64,000 nucleotides of DNA, from the NCBI RefSeq assembly GCF_025751495.1, contig NZ_JAOWKZ010000001.1:503920-567919 (forward strand). Direction: 5' to 3'. Shown piece after piece: positions 53,078-62,160 of this stretch (its first letter is position 1; the number at the start of each line of letters is the position of its first letter). Under the pieces are notes generated by a model. The model saw only the letters and a list, made by a program, of their open reading frames with translations. It had not been told where the DNA came from and did no database searches. Source of the stretch: Albidovulum litorale. GTDB taxonomy: Bacteria > Pseudomonadota > Alphaproteobacteria > Rhodobacterales > Rhodobacteraceae. A program made the position numbers and the translations under genes.

Positions 53078-53710
53078 ATGGCAGAGCCGATCCGACTGTC
53101 CAAACGAGACGCCGCGCGGCGGGAAAACGAGGCGCGTATTCTCGCCGCCGCCGAGAAGGTCTTCGCCGAGGCCGGGTTCGGGGGGGCCACGATGCAGCTG
53201 ATCGCCGACATGGCGGGGCTGCCCAAGGCCAATCTGCACTACTATTTTGCCACGAAGGAAGAGCTTTATCGCAAGGTGGTGCAACAGATTTTCGAGATCT
53301 GGCTGCATGCCGCCGACAGTTTCGACAACGCCCCCGGCCCGGTCGAGGGGATCGGGGCCTATATCGACGCCAAGATGGACATTTCACGCAAGCATCCGTT
53401 CGGGTCCAAGGTCTGGGCGAGCGAGGTGATGCACGGGGCGCCGGTGATCCAGGATTATCTGGAAACCACGCTGCGCGACTGGACCAAGGGGCGTGCGGAC
53501 GTGATCCAGCGCTGGGTGGACGAGGGCAAGATGGCCCCGGTCGATCCGCGCCATCTGCTCTACATGCTCTGGGCCACGACCCAGCACTACGCCGATTTCG
53601 GCCACCAGATCGAGACGCTGAACGGCGGCAAGCCACTCTCGGACCGGCAGTGGAAAGAGGCGAAGGAAAGCGTGAAGACCATCATCCTACGGGGTATCGG
53701 GGCGATCTGA
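53078..53710 (+). CDS. TetR family regulator, RutR-like
   Basis: 210 aa. N-terminal helix-turn-helix: RILAAAEKVFAEAGFGGATMQLIADMAGLPKANLHYYFATKEELY. The C-terminal domain (WASEVMHGAPVIQDYLETTL, MLWATTQHYADFGHQIE) is of the RutR type that binds uracil or related pyrimidines. It is divergent from hyuC and likely represses hyuC/hydA. Close relative of the protein at 55810, but with different recognition helix, so the two may respond to different ligands. Confidence 0.88.
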   Translation: MAEPIRLSKRDAARRENEARILAAAEKVFAEAGFGGATMQLIADMAGLPKANLHYYFATKEELYRKVVQQIFEIWLHAADSFDNAPGPVEGIGAYIDAKMDISRKHPFGSKVWASEVMHGAPVIQDYLETTLRDWTKGRADVIQRWVDEGKMAPVDPRHLLYMLWATTQHYADFGHQIETLNGGKPLSDRQWKEAKESVKTIILRGIGAI

Positions 53711-53724
53711 CCCCAAGACGCGCT

Positions 53725-54447
53725 CTACCTCGTCGCCAACGACGCCTCACCGCGCAGGATTGCCCGGATAAGCGCGCATCCATCCTGTTCGGATTGAAAG
53801 AGCTGCCAGGCATTGTTGGCAAAGACCCTTGGCGCCATCGCATAAATCCCAAGGTTGACCAGGCCGCGCGATCCCTGCGGTTTGACGGGGTCGGCCGCCA
53901 ACAATCTGGCGCGGGCTGTCTCGCCGTAGGACTCCATCTCGAATACCGCTGCAATGAACTCATGATCCGCCGGCCGGATGGCGTGTTCGCCGGATTCGCT
54001 CGCAACAAGGGCATGAGCGAACTCATGTGCGACGATGCCACGGAAGACTGTCTCGGCCGCAAGCTCCCGTCGCGCATCTTCCTCGTTTATCAGGTCGGCG
54101 TAGCTCGCGGGATCGGCCACTTCCAAACATTGATTACGGGAATCGTAATATCCAAGGCATTCGCCATATTGTGGATGGCGCGCCGAGGGAACGACGCGCA
54201 CCGTGATCGCTTCGGACGTGGACACATCACAAGAAGCCCAGGCGTTGACTGCCGCGCCAATCGCGTTGCAGGTCGTTTCCCGCATCTCAGGCGTGGGCGC
54301 CTCGACCAGCGCTTCCACACGATTGCAGCGAAACGGCTCTGCCCGCGCGGCCGGTGCGCCAGCAGAGAAGCAGGCAAACAACAAGAGCGCTGTGACTGCG
54401 AAAGCCACCGGGCTGCCCGGTGTTCTATGAATTGACGCGAGCCCCAT
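53725..54447 (-). CDS. Secreted HEXXH metallopeptidase-like protein
   Basis: 240 aa with a signal peptide (FAVTALLLFACFSAGAPAARA, cleavage near residue 36). The zinc-binding helix is GIVAHEFAHALVASESG near 137-153, a HEXXH motif, followed by a distal Glu in EFIAAVFEMESYG. Two cysteine pairs (ETTCNAIGA, ASCDVS, GECLGYYDSRNQCLEV) suggest disulfides. Family uncertain; activity unproven. ATG 54447 is chosen over the GTG at 54453. It sits between the two RutR-like genes without functional link. Confidence 0.65.
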   Translation of the reverse strand: MGLASIHRTPGSPVAFAVTALLLFACFSAGAPAARAEPFRCNRVEALVEAPTPEMRETTCNAIGAAVNAWASCDVSTSEAITVRVVPSARHPQYGECLGYYDSRNQCLEVADPASYADLINEEDARRELAAETVFRGIVAHEFAHALVASESGEHAIRPADHEFIAAVFEMESYGETARARLLAADPVKPQGSRGLVNLGIYAMAPRVFANNAWQLFQSEQDGCALIRAILRGEASLATR

Positions 54448-54570
54448 TACCACACCCCCAAAACCCGCTGCCGAAGCGATGTCAGCTAGGCTCTTTTAAC
54501 AAATTACAACTTGACCATTGTTGCAACCTTGACAATCTTCGACCCCCAAGCCTGAGGGACAGAGGCACTT

Positions 54571-55509
54571 TTGGCTATTTTGAGGTACAATCCACGCAAT
54601 TTGCAGGTCTTTCACGGCGGGCGTGCGCGACTGCTCTACGAGTTGATCGGCTGGCGATTTCGAGATGCCGTACATCTTCGTTTCATGAACTACGGCTACG
54701 CACCCGCTGATCAGGCTGCCTCGCCCGAGCTTCTGCCCGATGACGAGGCAGAGCGATATCCCGCCCAACTATATCATGCCGTGGCCAGCCAGGTATCGCT
54801 GAACGGCGCGAGCGTGCTCGATGCCGGGTGCGGACGTGGCGGTGGAGCGTCCCATGTTCACCGTTATCTCGGCCCGGCCGAAACTGTGGGTTGCGATCTT
54901 GCCCATCAAGCCATTGCCTTCTGTAACCGTGTGCATGGGGGCGTCGACGGACTGACTTTCCGTCAAGGTGACGCCATGGCTCTGCCCTTTCCTGACGACC
55001 GCTTCGATGCCGTCGTGAACGTTGAAAGCGCGCATTGCTATCCTGACCGGGTAGGATTCTTCACCGAGGCATTCCGCGTCCTTCGGCCGGGTGGCGAGTT
55101 TCTCTTCACCGATTTCACGCCGCCCCGTGTCGCGCCCGGTGACGAACGCACGAGGATCTTGGCCGAACTGGCACAAGTCGGGTTCAACTTACCCAAAGTG
55201 ACAGACATCACGGAATGCATCGTAAGGGGGCTTGACCGTGACGATGCTCGTCGAACGCGGGAAATCCGGGCACGGTTCCCGCTCGGGACGCGATCCCTTG
55301 CGCGGCTCTGGGCCGGGACGAAGGGATCGTGGATTTATCGTGACTTCGTCGAGGGACGCCGCGCCTACCTGATGTATTGCGCCACAAAACCGGCGGTCCC
55401 GGAACCGGTTGCCGAACCCGTGCGTCACTTCAGCTCCACCTCGACGAAGCTCATGGAGCCGGAACCGGCATTGATGACATTGTGCTCGACCCCCGCCGCA
55501 CGGCGATAG
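54571..55509 (+). CDS. Class I SAM-dependent methyltransferase
   Basis: 312 aa from a TTG at 54571 with AGAGG upstream. SAM-binding motif VLDAGCGRGGGASHVHRYL near 84-101 is followed by a FDAVVNVESAHCYPD loop and LRPGGEFLFTDF, typical of Methyltransf_11 proteins such as UbiE-like or mycobacterial lipid methyltransferases. The last ~28 residues are encoded across the 3' end of the convergent cupin gene (85-bp overlap), so the natural C-terminus near YLMYCATKP may have been lost. Coding sequence has less GC bias than its neighbours. Substrate unknown. Confidence 0.8.
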   Translation: MAILRYNPRNLQVFHGGRARLLYELIGWRFRDAVHLRFMNYGYAPADQAASPELLPDDEAERYPAQLYHAVASQVSLNGASVLDAGCGRGGGASHVHRYLGPAETVGCDLAHQAIAFCNRVHGGVDGLTFRQGDAMALPFPDDRFDAVVNVESAHCYPDRVGFFTEAFRVLRPGGEFLFTDFTPPRVAPGDERTRILAELAQVGFNLPKVTDITECIVRGLDRDDARRTREIRARFPLGTRSLARLWAGTKGSWIYRDFVEGRRAYLMYCATKPAVPEPVAEPVRHFSSTSTKLMEPEPALMTLCSTPAARR

Positions 55510-55712
55510 GCGGTGCCTGCCGGAACGGTCACCCGACGCGTCGCGCCGCCCGGTTCTTCCATAAGCATCTCGCAATCGGTGACGGCGGTGATGACATAGT
55601 CGAACCCGTGACGGTGCCAGCCGGTTTCGGCGCCCGGCGCAAAGTCGAACCGGGTGACACGCACACGGGCATCGTCGATAATTTCGGTGGCCGTGCAGGG
55701 CGCTCTGTCCAA
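55425..55712 (-). CDS. Cupin domain protein
   Basis: 95 aa cupin. WHRHGFDYVITA gives the motif 1 histidines and Asp/Glu position; TVPAGTAYRRAAGVEHNVIN is motif 2. A TTG at 55712 has AAGGAG 7 bp upstream; an ATG at 55733 would add seven residues but lacks a ribosome-binding site. It is divergent from the RutR-like gene and shares its palindromic operator, so may belong to pyrimidine metabolism. Its 3' end overlaps the methyltransferase. Confidence 0.78.
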   Translation of the reverse strand: MDRAPCTATEIIDDARVRVTRFDFAPGAETGWHRHGFDYVITAVTDCEMLMEEPGGATRRVTVPAGTAYRRAAGVEHNVINAGSGSMSFVEVELK

Positions 55713-55750
55713 GGCGGTTCTCCTTGTCGTCATGCGGTTGGAATTCGCGT

Positions 55751-55766
55751 TTGACCTCCCGGTCAA
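55751..55766. promoter_or_regulatory. RutR-type operator TTGACC-N4-GGTCAA
   Basis: Perfect palindrome TTGACCTCCCGGTCAA between the cupin gene and the RutR-like gene at 55810, the third copy of the TGACC-N4-GGTCA pattern in the window. Confidence 0.82.
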
Positions 55767-55809
55767 AATCAAGCTAGCAGGAAAGGACCGGATAGGGGAG
55801 AGCCAGAGC

Positions 55810-56433
55810 GTGGCCAATGGAAAGGCGGCGGAGCGTCCGCTGACTCGCATTCAGCAGAAGAACCGCCAGACGATCCTCGACGCGGCGCTCGACGTCTTTT
55901 CCCAGAATGGTTTTCGCGGCTCCACACTCGACCAGATCGCCGAAGTGGCGGGGCTGTCCAAGCCGAACCTGCTTTACTATTTCCCGTCCAAGGAAGCGAT
56001 CCATGCCGAGCTTTTGTCTCTCCTGCTCGACACATGGCTCGATCCGCTCAGGGCGCTCGACCCCGAGGGCGAGCCGGTCACGGAAATCATGGATTACGTC
56101 CGGCGCAAGCTGGAACTCAGCCGCGACTTCCCCCGCGAGAGCCGCCTTTTCGCCAATGAGATCCTTCAGGGCGCGCCGCGGATCATGGAGGCGCTGGAAG
56201 GCGAGTTGAAGGCGCTGGTTGACGAGAAGGCCAATACTCTCCGGGACTGGGCCGCGGCGGGACGCATCGCCGATCTGCCGCCGCATCACCTGATCTTCTC
56301 GATCTGGGCACTGACCCAGCATTACGCCGATTTCGACGTTCAGGTCCGCGCCGTTCTCGGCCCGGGCCATGATCCCTATGCCGAAGCCGACGCCTTTCTG
56401 GAAACGCTGTTTCGCAAACTGCTTGCCCCCTAG
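55810..56433 (+). CDS. rutR: TetR family regulator RutR
   Basis: 207 aa from GTG 55810 with GGGGAG about 10 bp upstream. Helix-turn-helix TILDAALDVFSQNGFRGSTLDQIAEVAGLSKPNLLYYFPSKEAIH, then the pyrimidine-binding domain (LDTWLDPLRAL, ESRLFANEILQGAPRIMEAL, ALTQHYADFDVQVRAVLG) follow E. coli RutR closely along the whole length. Known RutR is released from DNA by uracil or thymine. Its own promoter carries the operator palindrome, so it is probably autoregulated. Confidence 0.87.
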   Translation: MANGKAAERPLTRIQQKNRQTILDAALDVFSQNGFRGSTLDQIAEVAGLSKPNLLYYFPSKEAIHAELLSLLLDTWLDPLRALDPEGEPVTEIMDYVRRKLELSRDFPRESRLFANEILQGAPRIMEALEGELKALVDEKANTLRDWAAAGRIADLPPHHLIFSIWALTQHYADFDVQVRAVLGPGHDPYAEADAFLETLFRKLLAP

Positions 56434-56579
56434 GAAGAGACACAACCCGACCAAGACCAGTGCTGACGAACCGGGCGACGCCATCGCCGGATCAGACGAC
56501 CGGTTCGGCCTTTCCGGCAATCACGAGTTTCAGGTGCGCGCGAAGACTGTCGTCTGACAAAACACAGCGATTACTGGTC

Positions 56580-57683
56580 CTATTGCTGCGGGCGACTGAT
56601 CGTGCCGCCGCCAATGGCTGCTTTCACCCCGGTGGTTCCGGGGCACGAGGTGGGCAGACCGCGCCGGACGCGGGCGGCGAGATAGGCGAAAGCCTGCGCC
56701 TCCAGCATGTCGCCATTCAGCCCCACAGCCTCGACCGGATCGACGGGCAGATCGAGCGCGACGGCGAGGCCCGCCATGATCACCGGATTGTGCCGCCCGC
56801 CGCCGGTCACCAGCACGCGCGAGACAGGTTTGGGGAAATGCTCGGCGCCGCGCGCGACCGACACCGCGACCGCTGCCGTCAGCGTCGCCGCCCCGTCCTC
56901 GACCGAAAGCCCCTCCACGGCGCTTTTCAGCGCCGGGAACCCGTCCCGGTCGAGCGATTTTGGCGGCATCTTGTAGAAATAGGGATGGGTCAGGAACTGC
57001 GACACCGCCGCCTCGTCCACCTTCCCCTTCGCCGCAAGCCTGCCGCCTTCGTCGCAACTGGCCCCGGTCCGCGATGACACCAGATCGTCAATGGGCGCAT
57101 TGGCCGGACCGGTATCGAAGGCAAGGCAGGCGCCCGGCAGGTCGGGCTTTGCAAGCCGCGGATCGAGCCAGGTCAAATTTCCAACACCGCCGAGATTGAG
57201 AAAGGCGATGGGCTCCTCCGCCCGGATCCACTTGGCACAGGCGAAGTGGAAGAAGGGGGCAAGCGGCGCGCCCTGCCCGCCAAGCTGCACATCGGCAGAA
57301 CGGAAATCCCAGACAACGGGCAGACCCAGCGCCTCGGCCAGAACCGCACCGTCGCCGGCCTGATGCGTGCCCCGCCCGCCGGGATCATGGGCCAACGTCT
57401 GGCCGTGGAACCCCGCCAAAGCCGCCCCTTCGGTCAGGCCCGACATCAGTTCGATATGGGCGTGTTCCACCACACGCGCCGCCGCATCCACCCCGTCCTC
57501 GCCGGGCCAGCGGCCAAGGGCCGCGCGCAACACCGCGCGTTCGGGTCCCGAATAGGGCCGGTAGGCGTGATGGCCGAAGCCAAAGATGCTCTCGCCATCG
57601 GTCTTGACGAGTGCGGCATCCACCCCGTCCAGCGAGGTGCCCGACATCGCGCCCAGAACCCAGATCGCTTCGGCCTTCTTCAT
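56580..57683 (-). CDS. anmK: Anhydro-N-acetylmuramic acid kinase
   Basis: 367 aa sugar kinase of peptidoglycan recycling, making MurNAc-6-phosphate. N-terminal [19 protein letters not shown] is the ATP-binding signature; [37 protein letters not shown] and [13 protein letters not shown] follow. The longer frame reaching 58976 runs antisense to tyrS and is a shadow; ATG 57683 is the real start. It is divergent from tyrS, as often in this family. Confidence 0.94.
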   Translation of the reverse strand: MKKAEAIWVLGAMSGTSLDGVDAALVKTDGESIFGFGHHAYRPYSGPERAVLRAALGRWPGEDGVDAAARVVEHAHIELMSGLTEGAALAGFHGQTLAHDPGGRGTHQAGDGAVLAEALGLPVVWDFRSADVQLGGQGAPLAPFFHFACAKWIRAEEPIAFLNLGGVGNLTWLDPRLAKPDLPGACLAFDTGPANAPIDDLVSSRTGASCDEGGRLAAKGKVDEAAVSQFLTHPYFYKMPPKSLDRDGFPALKSAVEGLSVEDGAATLTAAVAVSVARGAEHFPKPVSRVLVTGGGRHNPVIMAGLAVALDLPVDPVEAVGLNGDMLEAQAFAYLAARVRRGLPTSCPGTTGVKAAIGGGTISRPQQ

Positions 57684-57746
57684 GCCCTTCCCCTCGGCCT
57701 CGCCCCCCGATATATGCGGGTGCGGATGAGAATGGACGATACCGCG

Positions 57747-58997
57747 ATGACCTACCACCCGAAATCCGATTTCATGCGCGTGATGATGGAGCGTGGCTTT
57801 CTTGCCGACTGCACCGATTATCAGGGGCTGGACGAGGCTTTGGCCAAGGGCGTCGTGCCCGCCTATATCGGCTTTGACGCGACGGCGAAGTCGTTGCATG
57901 TCGGATCGCTCATCCAGATCATGATGCTTCGGTGGCTTCAGAAGACCGGCCACAAGCCGCTCGTATTGATGGGCGGCGGCACGACCAAGGTCGGCGACCC
58001 GTCGTTCCGCGCCGAGGAACGGCCGCTGCTGACGCCCGCCCAGATCGACGACAATATAGCCGGGATCAAGAGGGTCTTCGCCGCCTATGTCACCTTCGGC
58101 GAAGGCGCGACCGACGCCCTGATGCTGAACAATGCCGAATGGCTCGACGAACTCAACTACCTCGACTTCCTGCGCGATATCGGGCGGCATTTCTCGGTCA
58201 ACCGGATGCTGTCCTTTGAATCGGTGAAATCGAGACTCGACCGGGAACAGTCGCTGTCGTTCCTGGAATTCAACTACATGATCCTGCAGGCCTACGACTT
58301 CCTTGAGCTCAACCGGCGCTACGGCTGCCTGTTGCAGATGGGCGGATCGGATCAGTGGGGCAATATCGTCAACGGTATCGACCTGACGCGCCGCGTGCTG
58401 GACGCCGAGATCTATGGCCTGACGTCGCCTCTGCTGACAACCAGCGACGGCAAGAAGATGGGCAAGAGCCAGTCGGGTGCGATCTGGCTGAACTCGGATA
58501 TGCTCTCGCCCTACGAATTCTGGCAGTTCTGGCGCAATACGACCGATGCCGATGTCGGCCGCTTCCTGAAGCTTTACACCGAACTGCCGATTGAGGAATG
58601 CGACCGGCTCGGCGCGCTGGAAGGGTCGGAGATCAATCAGGCCAAGATCGTGCTGGCCAACGAGGTCACCAAGCTGGCCCATGGGGCCGAGGCTGCTACC
58701 GCCGCTGAGGCGACCGCGCGCGAGGTCTTCGAAAAGGGCGGCGTGGGCGATGACCTGCCGACCCTGACGCTTTCGGCAGGTGACGTTGCAGACGGGATCA
58801 GCCTGGCCCAGCTTTTTGTGCGCTCGGGCCTTGCCAAATCCGGCAAGGACGCGAAACGTCTGATCGCCGAGGGCGGCGCGCGGGTGAACGATGACCTCGC
58901 CACAGATGCGGGCCAGATCTTCGGCGCGGGCGATTTTGCCGATGCCGTGAAACTGACGGCGGGCAAGAAACGCCACGCCCTCGTGGTCATCGGGTGA
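57747..58997 (+). CDS. tyrS: Tyrosine--tRNA ligase
   Basis: 416 aa class I synthetase. HIGH-like motif in [17 protein letters not shown], tyrosine-pocket [20 protein letters not shown]-like [12 protein letters not shown], and a C-terminal S4 RNA-binding domain ([28 protein letters not shown]). Start ATG 57747 (TYHPKSDF) matches relatives; in-frame ATGs at 57726 and 57732 are alternatives. It overlaps the next gene by 4 bp. Confidence 0.95.
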   Translation: MTYHPKSDFMRVMMERGFLADCTDYQGLDEALAKGVVPAYIGFDATAKSLHVGSLIQIMMLRWLQKTGHKPLVLMGGGTTKVGDPSFRAEERPLLTPAQIDDNIAGIKRVFAAYVTFGEGATDALMLNNAEWLDELNYLDFLRDIGRHFSVNRMLSFESVKSRLDREQSLSFLEFNYMILQAYDFLELNRRYGCLLQMGGSDQWGNIVNGIDLTRRVLDAEIYGLTSPLLTTSDGKKMGKSQSGAIWLNSDMLSPYEFWQFWRNTTDADVGRFLKLYTELPIEECDRLGALEGSEINQAKIVLANEVTKLAHGAEAATAAEATAREVFEKGGVGDDLPTLTLSAGDVADGISLAQLFVRSGLAKSGKDAKRLIAEGGARVNDDLATDAGQIFGAGDFADAVKLTAGKKRHALVVIG

Positions 58998-59725
58998 CAG
59001 GCACCGCCGACCAGCGACCCGGACGGATCGCGGCGCTTGATATCGCCCGCACCGTCGCGCTGATCGGCATGGCCATCTACCATTTCACCTACGATCTGGA
59101 GATGTTCGGCCATCTCTCCCCCGGCACCGCCGTCACCGGCTTCTGGGCCATCTTCGCGCGCCTCGTCGCGGGCAGTTTCCTGTTCCTCGCCGGTATCAGC
59201 CTCTGGCTCGCCCATGCACAGGGCATCCGCTGGCGTCCGTTTGTCCGCCGCGTCGCGGTGATTGCGGGCGCAGCGCTCATCGTCACCATCGGTACAAGGA
59301 TCGCGCTGCCACAAACGTTCGTCTTCTTCGGCATCCTCCATTCCATCGCGACGGCGAGCGTCATCGGCCTTCTCTTCCTGCGCCTGCCCGCCGCCATCAC
59401 CCTCGCCGCGGCCGCCGGCGTCTTTGCCATCTCCCACCTGCCGCACAATCCTGCCTTCGACGCCCCCCTCCTCTGGCCGCTCGGTCTCTCGACCAATGCG
59501 CGCCCCGCCATCGACTACGTGCCGCTCTTCCCCTGGCTCGCCCCCTTCCTCGCGGGCCTTGCGCTCGCCAAATTGGGCACAAGATCCGGGCTCTGGTCCC
59601 ACCTCACGCATCACAGCGAACCTAGCCCCCTCGCCTGGCCCGGTCGCCACAGCCTTGCGATCTACCTGATCCACCAGCCGGTGCTGATCGGCCTCGTCTG
59701 GGCCGCCACGCAGATCATGCTCTGA
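58994..59725 (+). CDS. DUF1624 / heparan-alpha-glucosaminide N-acetyltransferase-like membrane protein
   Basis: 243 aa, about seven hydrophobic segments. [26 protein letters not shown] carries the family Asp and His (transmembrane acetyl transfer residues), followed by [18 protein letters not shown] and [12 protein letters not shown]. It may acetylate an envelope glycan or be an OpgC-like acyltransferase. Start is a GTG overlapping the tyrS stop (GTGA), so the two are translationally coupled. Confidence 0.83.
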   Translation: MTGTADQRPGRIAALDIARTVALIGMAIYHFTYDLEMFGHLSPGTAVTGFWAIFARLVAGSFLFLAGISLWLAHAQGIRWRPFVRRVAVIAGAALIVTIGTRIALPQTFVFFGILHSIATASVIGLLFLRLPAAITLAAAAGVFAISHLPHNPAFDAPLLWPLGLSTNARPAIDYVPLFPWLAPFLAGLALAKLGTRSGLWSHLTHHSEPSPLAWPGRHSLAIYLIHQPVLIGLVWAATQIML

Positions 59726-59730
59726 TCCAC

Positions 59731-59765
59731 TTTCTGTCCGAAAATACTCCCGCCGGAGGCGATCC
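59731..59765. repeat. Intergenic element with TTTCTGTCCG-AAAATACTC leader
   Basis: Recalls the leader at 48472-48489: TTCTGT, then AAAATACTC and CG-rich sequence with inverted GCCGGAGGC-type blocks up to about 59790. Seen between convergent gene ends, 59726-59832. Confidence 0.55.
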
Positions 59766-59832
59766 GAGGAGGAGGCCGGAGGGCCGACGACGAGATAAAA
59801 TCTCGCGCCGCAGGCGCTCAATTTAAAAACAC

Positions 59833-60807
59833 CTACTTGCCCAACATCCATTGCCCATCAGGATGGAAGGCATGGAAAGCGAAGGCAAAGATCACATCAT
59901 GGACCAGATCCCGGCCGGTCGCCGTGTCCTTCACCCGGATATTGCCCACATCGCGGCCTTCAGCAATCCGGGCACGGTCCAGGGCGGAAGCCTGCCCGGC
60001 AGTCCAGTCGATGATCACCCCACCTTCCTCCAGCCGTCCGGCCTCTGCCACGCGTTCCAGCGGCCAGCCCCGGTTGCCCACCCGTACGATCCGCGACAGG
60101 GGCTCGATCGCATGGGGTGGCATTTCACCGGAATAGAGCAAGGGTTTGGCCAGACCGTCATAGCCGACATAGGGGTTCTGACCATAACGCCGGGGCCAGT
60201 CGGGTTCCGCCATCACCAGACCATCCGGGTTGCGGGCACGGAAGGCACCCCAGCTTTCCATCCAGCCCGGAAGCTGCACCAGAGTCTTGCCGGTCATCTC
60301 CCCGACGATCCCCTCGCCCAAAGCCTGCTGCCACCAGCTTTCGGTCTGACGGTCATACATGATCATGTCAGAGTGGCGCAGTTTGCCCGACACACCGAAG
60401 CTCAGGACCTGCCCATCGAGCCGCCGGTCGAAGATCATCCCGGCATTGCACAAGGGGCAGAAGGTCACCGCGACCGGTATGCCCGCCACCTCGTCGTTCA
60501 TGATCTCATGCCAGGTCAGATAGCGGATCGGCCAGGCCCGCGCCTCCGTACCGTCCAACTCCAGCACCATGACCGGCTCGGCATCGGCAAGCCGGGTTTC
60601 GGAACTGACCGGGATCATCTCCACATCGTCAAGCGCCGGAATGCCGTCCTTCGGCGGGCCGCCGGACAGGATTTCCTCAAATGGCACTGCAGCACGGGAG
60701 AAATCGGTCTTCGGCCACTCACCGCGCCAGAGTTCCGGCGAAGCCAGAAGCGGAGTGGCCAGCACGAGGCCAACGACGAAGATCAAAAGATGGCGAGCAT
60801 GGAACAT
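59833..60807 (-). CDS. DUF3179 domain protein, periplasmic
   Basis: 324 aa from ATG 60807. Signal peptide-like HARHLLIFVVGLVLATPLLASP with cleavage near residue 23. DUF3179 marks: the CPLC motif in VAVTFCPLCNAGMIFDRRLDG, SFGVSGKLRHSDMIMYDRQTESWWQQ, and LVQLPGWMESW. The CxxC may form a redox or metal site. Function unknown in the family. The frame extends upstream to 60870 but that part is not protein-like. Confidence 0.85.
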   Translation of the reverse strand: MFHARHLLIFVVGLVLATPLLASPELWRGEWPKTDFSRAAVPFEEILSGGPPKDGIPALDDVEMIPVSSETRLADAEPVMVLELDGTEARAWPIRYLTWHEIMNDEVAGIPVAVTFCPLCNAGMIFDRRLDGQVLSFGVSGKLRHSDMIMYDRQTESWWQQALGEGIVGEMTGKTLVQLPGWMESWGAFRARNPDGLVMAEPDWPRRYGQNPYVGYDGLAKPLLYSGEMPPHAIEPLSRIVRVGNRGWPLERVAEAGRLEEGGVIIDWTAGQASALDRARIAEGRDVGNIRVKDTATGRDLVHDVIFAFAFHAFHPDGQWMLGK

Positions 60808-60894
60808 GACAACCCCCGCCCGCGATGGTGGCGCGGACGGGGGTGTTAGACCAGCCCCCGGGGCGGGCATCTCACCCGAAGGTGAAGAGATGTG

Positions 60895-61509
60895 TTACTT
60901 GACGACCGTCACCTTCACCATCCGGTCGGGCTCTGCAACCTTACCGTTCAGATCGGGCTCGCCCTTCCGGATCGCATCGACGACCTCCATCCCCGACACG
61001 ACCTTGCCGAAGACCGTGTACTGACCGTTCAGGAAGCTGCCTTCGGCGAACATGATGAAGAACTGCGAATTCGCGCTGTCGGGATTGCCCGCCCGCGCCA
61101 TGCCGACGGTGCCGCGCTGGAACGGCAGCTTGGAAAACTCGGCCGGCACGTTCTCCAGATCGGACCTGCCGGTTCCAGCGGCGGAAATGTCACCGCCATA
61201 TTTGCCGAACTTCACGTCGCCGGTCTGGGCCATGAACCCGTCGATCACCCGGTGAAAGACGACATCGTCATAGGCGCCGCTCTCGGCCAGTTCGACGATC
61301 CGGGCGACATGCTGCGGCGCGACTTCCGGCAGAAGGTCGATGACGACCGCGCCGTTGGCCTCCCCAGCCACCTCGATCACCAGATTCGGCCCCGGCCCGT
61401 CCTCGGTCGAGACCTCTCCGGTCGTGTTGCGCATGTAAAGGAAGGCAGCCGCGCCAATCGCAACCACCCCGACCGCCATGGCGCCGAGAAAGACGCGCGT
61501 ATCAGACAT
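60895..61509 (-). CDS. Cyclophilin-type peptidyl-prolyl isomerase, membrane-anchored
   Basis: 204 aa. An N-terminal uncleaved hydrophobic segment (FLGAMAVGVVAIGAAAFLYM, about 7-27) places the isomerase domain in the periplasm. The domain has VVFHRVIDGFMAQTGD, AEFSKLPFQRGTVGMARAGNPDSANSQFFI and NGQYTVFGKVVSGMEVVD, with the catalytic Arg and Phe retained. Its start overlaps the stop of the cytoplasmic paralogue at 61502 by 8 bp, giving a tandem of compartment-specific isomerases. Confidence 0.92.
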   Translation of the reverse strand: MSDTRVFLGAMAVGVVAIGAAAFLYMRNTTGEVSTEDGPGPNLVIEVAGEANGAVVIDLLPEVAPQHVARIVELAESGAYDDVVFHRVIDGFMAQTGDVKFGKYGGDISAAGTGRSDLENVPAEFSKLPFQRGTVGMARAGNPDSANSQFFIMFAEGSFLNGQYTVFGKVVSGMEVVDAIRKGEPDLNGKVAEPDRMVKVTVVK

Positions 61510-62008
61510 CCGCCGCGACCTTGACCGAGATCATCCGGTCAGGGTTCGCAGGCGGTTCGCCGCGCTGGATTTTGTCGACATGCTCCATGCCCGACACCAC
61601 ACGTCCATAGACCGTGTACTGCCCGTTAAGGAAGTGGTTGTCCTTGAAGTTGATGAAGAACTGGCTGTTGGCCGAGTTCGGATTGGCAGACCGCGCAGCG
61701 CCCAGAGTGCCCCGGTCATGCGGCAGCTTGGAAAACTCCGCCGGAAGGTCCGGCAGGTCCGATCCACCGGTGCCGGAGCGGCCGGGATTGTAGTTCTGTT
61801 CCATATTGGCGTGCTGCACGTCGCCGGTCTGGGCCATGAAGCCCTCGATCACTCGGTGGAAAGCCACGTTGTCGTAATGACCGCCGCGCGCGAGGTCTTT
61901 CATACGCTGGGAATGCTTCGGCGCCACGTCGGGCAGAAGCTCGATCACCACATCGCCGTCCTTCAGCGTCATGATGATGGTGTTTTCGGGATCCTTGATC
62001 TCGGCCAT
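61502..62008 (-). CDS. Cyclophilin-type peptidyl-prolyl isomerase, cytoplasmic
   Basis: 168 aa, no signal or anchor. VAFHRVIEGFMAQTGDVQHANM, AEFSKLPHDRGTLGAARSANPNSANSQFFINF and YTVYGRVVSGMEHVDKI give the full cyclophilin core. First gene of the isomerase pair; GGAG precedes the ATG region, and it diverges from pgk with a 152-bp gap. Confidence 0.93.
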   Translation of the reverse strand: MAEIKDPENTIIMTLKDGDVVIELLPDVAPKHSQRMKDLARGGHYDNVAFHRVIEGFMAQTGDVQHANMEQNYNPGRSGTGGSDLPDLPAEFSKLPHDRGTLGAARSANPNSANSQFFINFKDNHFLNGQYTVYGRVVSGMEHVDKIQRGEPPANPDRMISVKVAADV

Positions 62009-62160
62009 GTCGGTCTCCTTGACTGTTGCGGGGGAACCTAGTGCGGGCGGACGCCCAAGAAAAGGGCAAAGCGCGCGTGTCGGTTGACCTTCGCCTATGG
62101 TTCGGGCGATCTGGCGGATAAATCGTCAATTCGACCCGCCCGCCCGAAAGGATTCGCCCG

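Noticed and set aside
57684-58976. Long upstream extension of anmK opposite tyrS
   Set aside because: The extra 431 residues lie entirely antisense to tyrS and have no protein-like features; anmK homology begins at the ATG at 57683.
60868-60892. Terminator after the membrane-anchored cyclophilin
   Set aside because: CATCTCACC pairs partly with GGTGAAGAGATG, but the stem has a bulge and no T-run, so it was not listed as a terminator.
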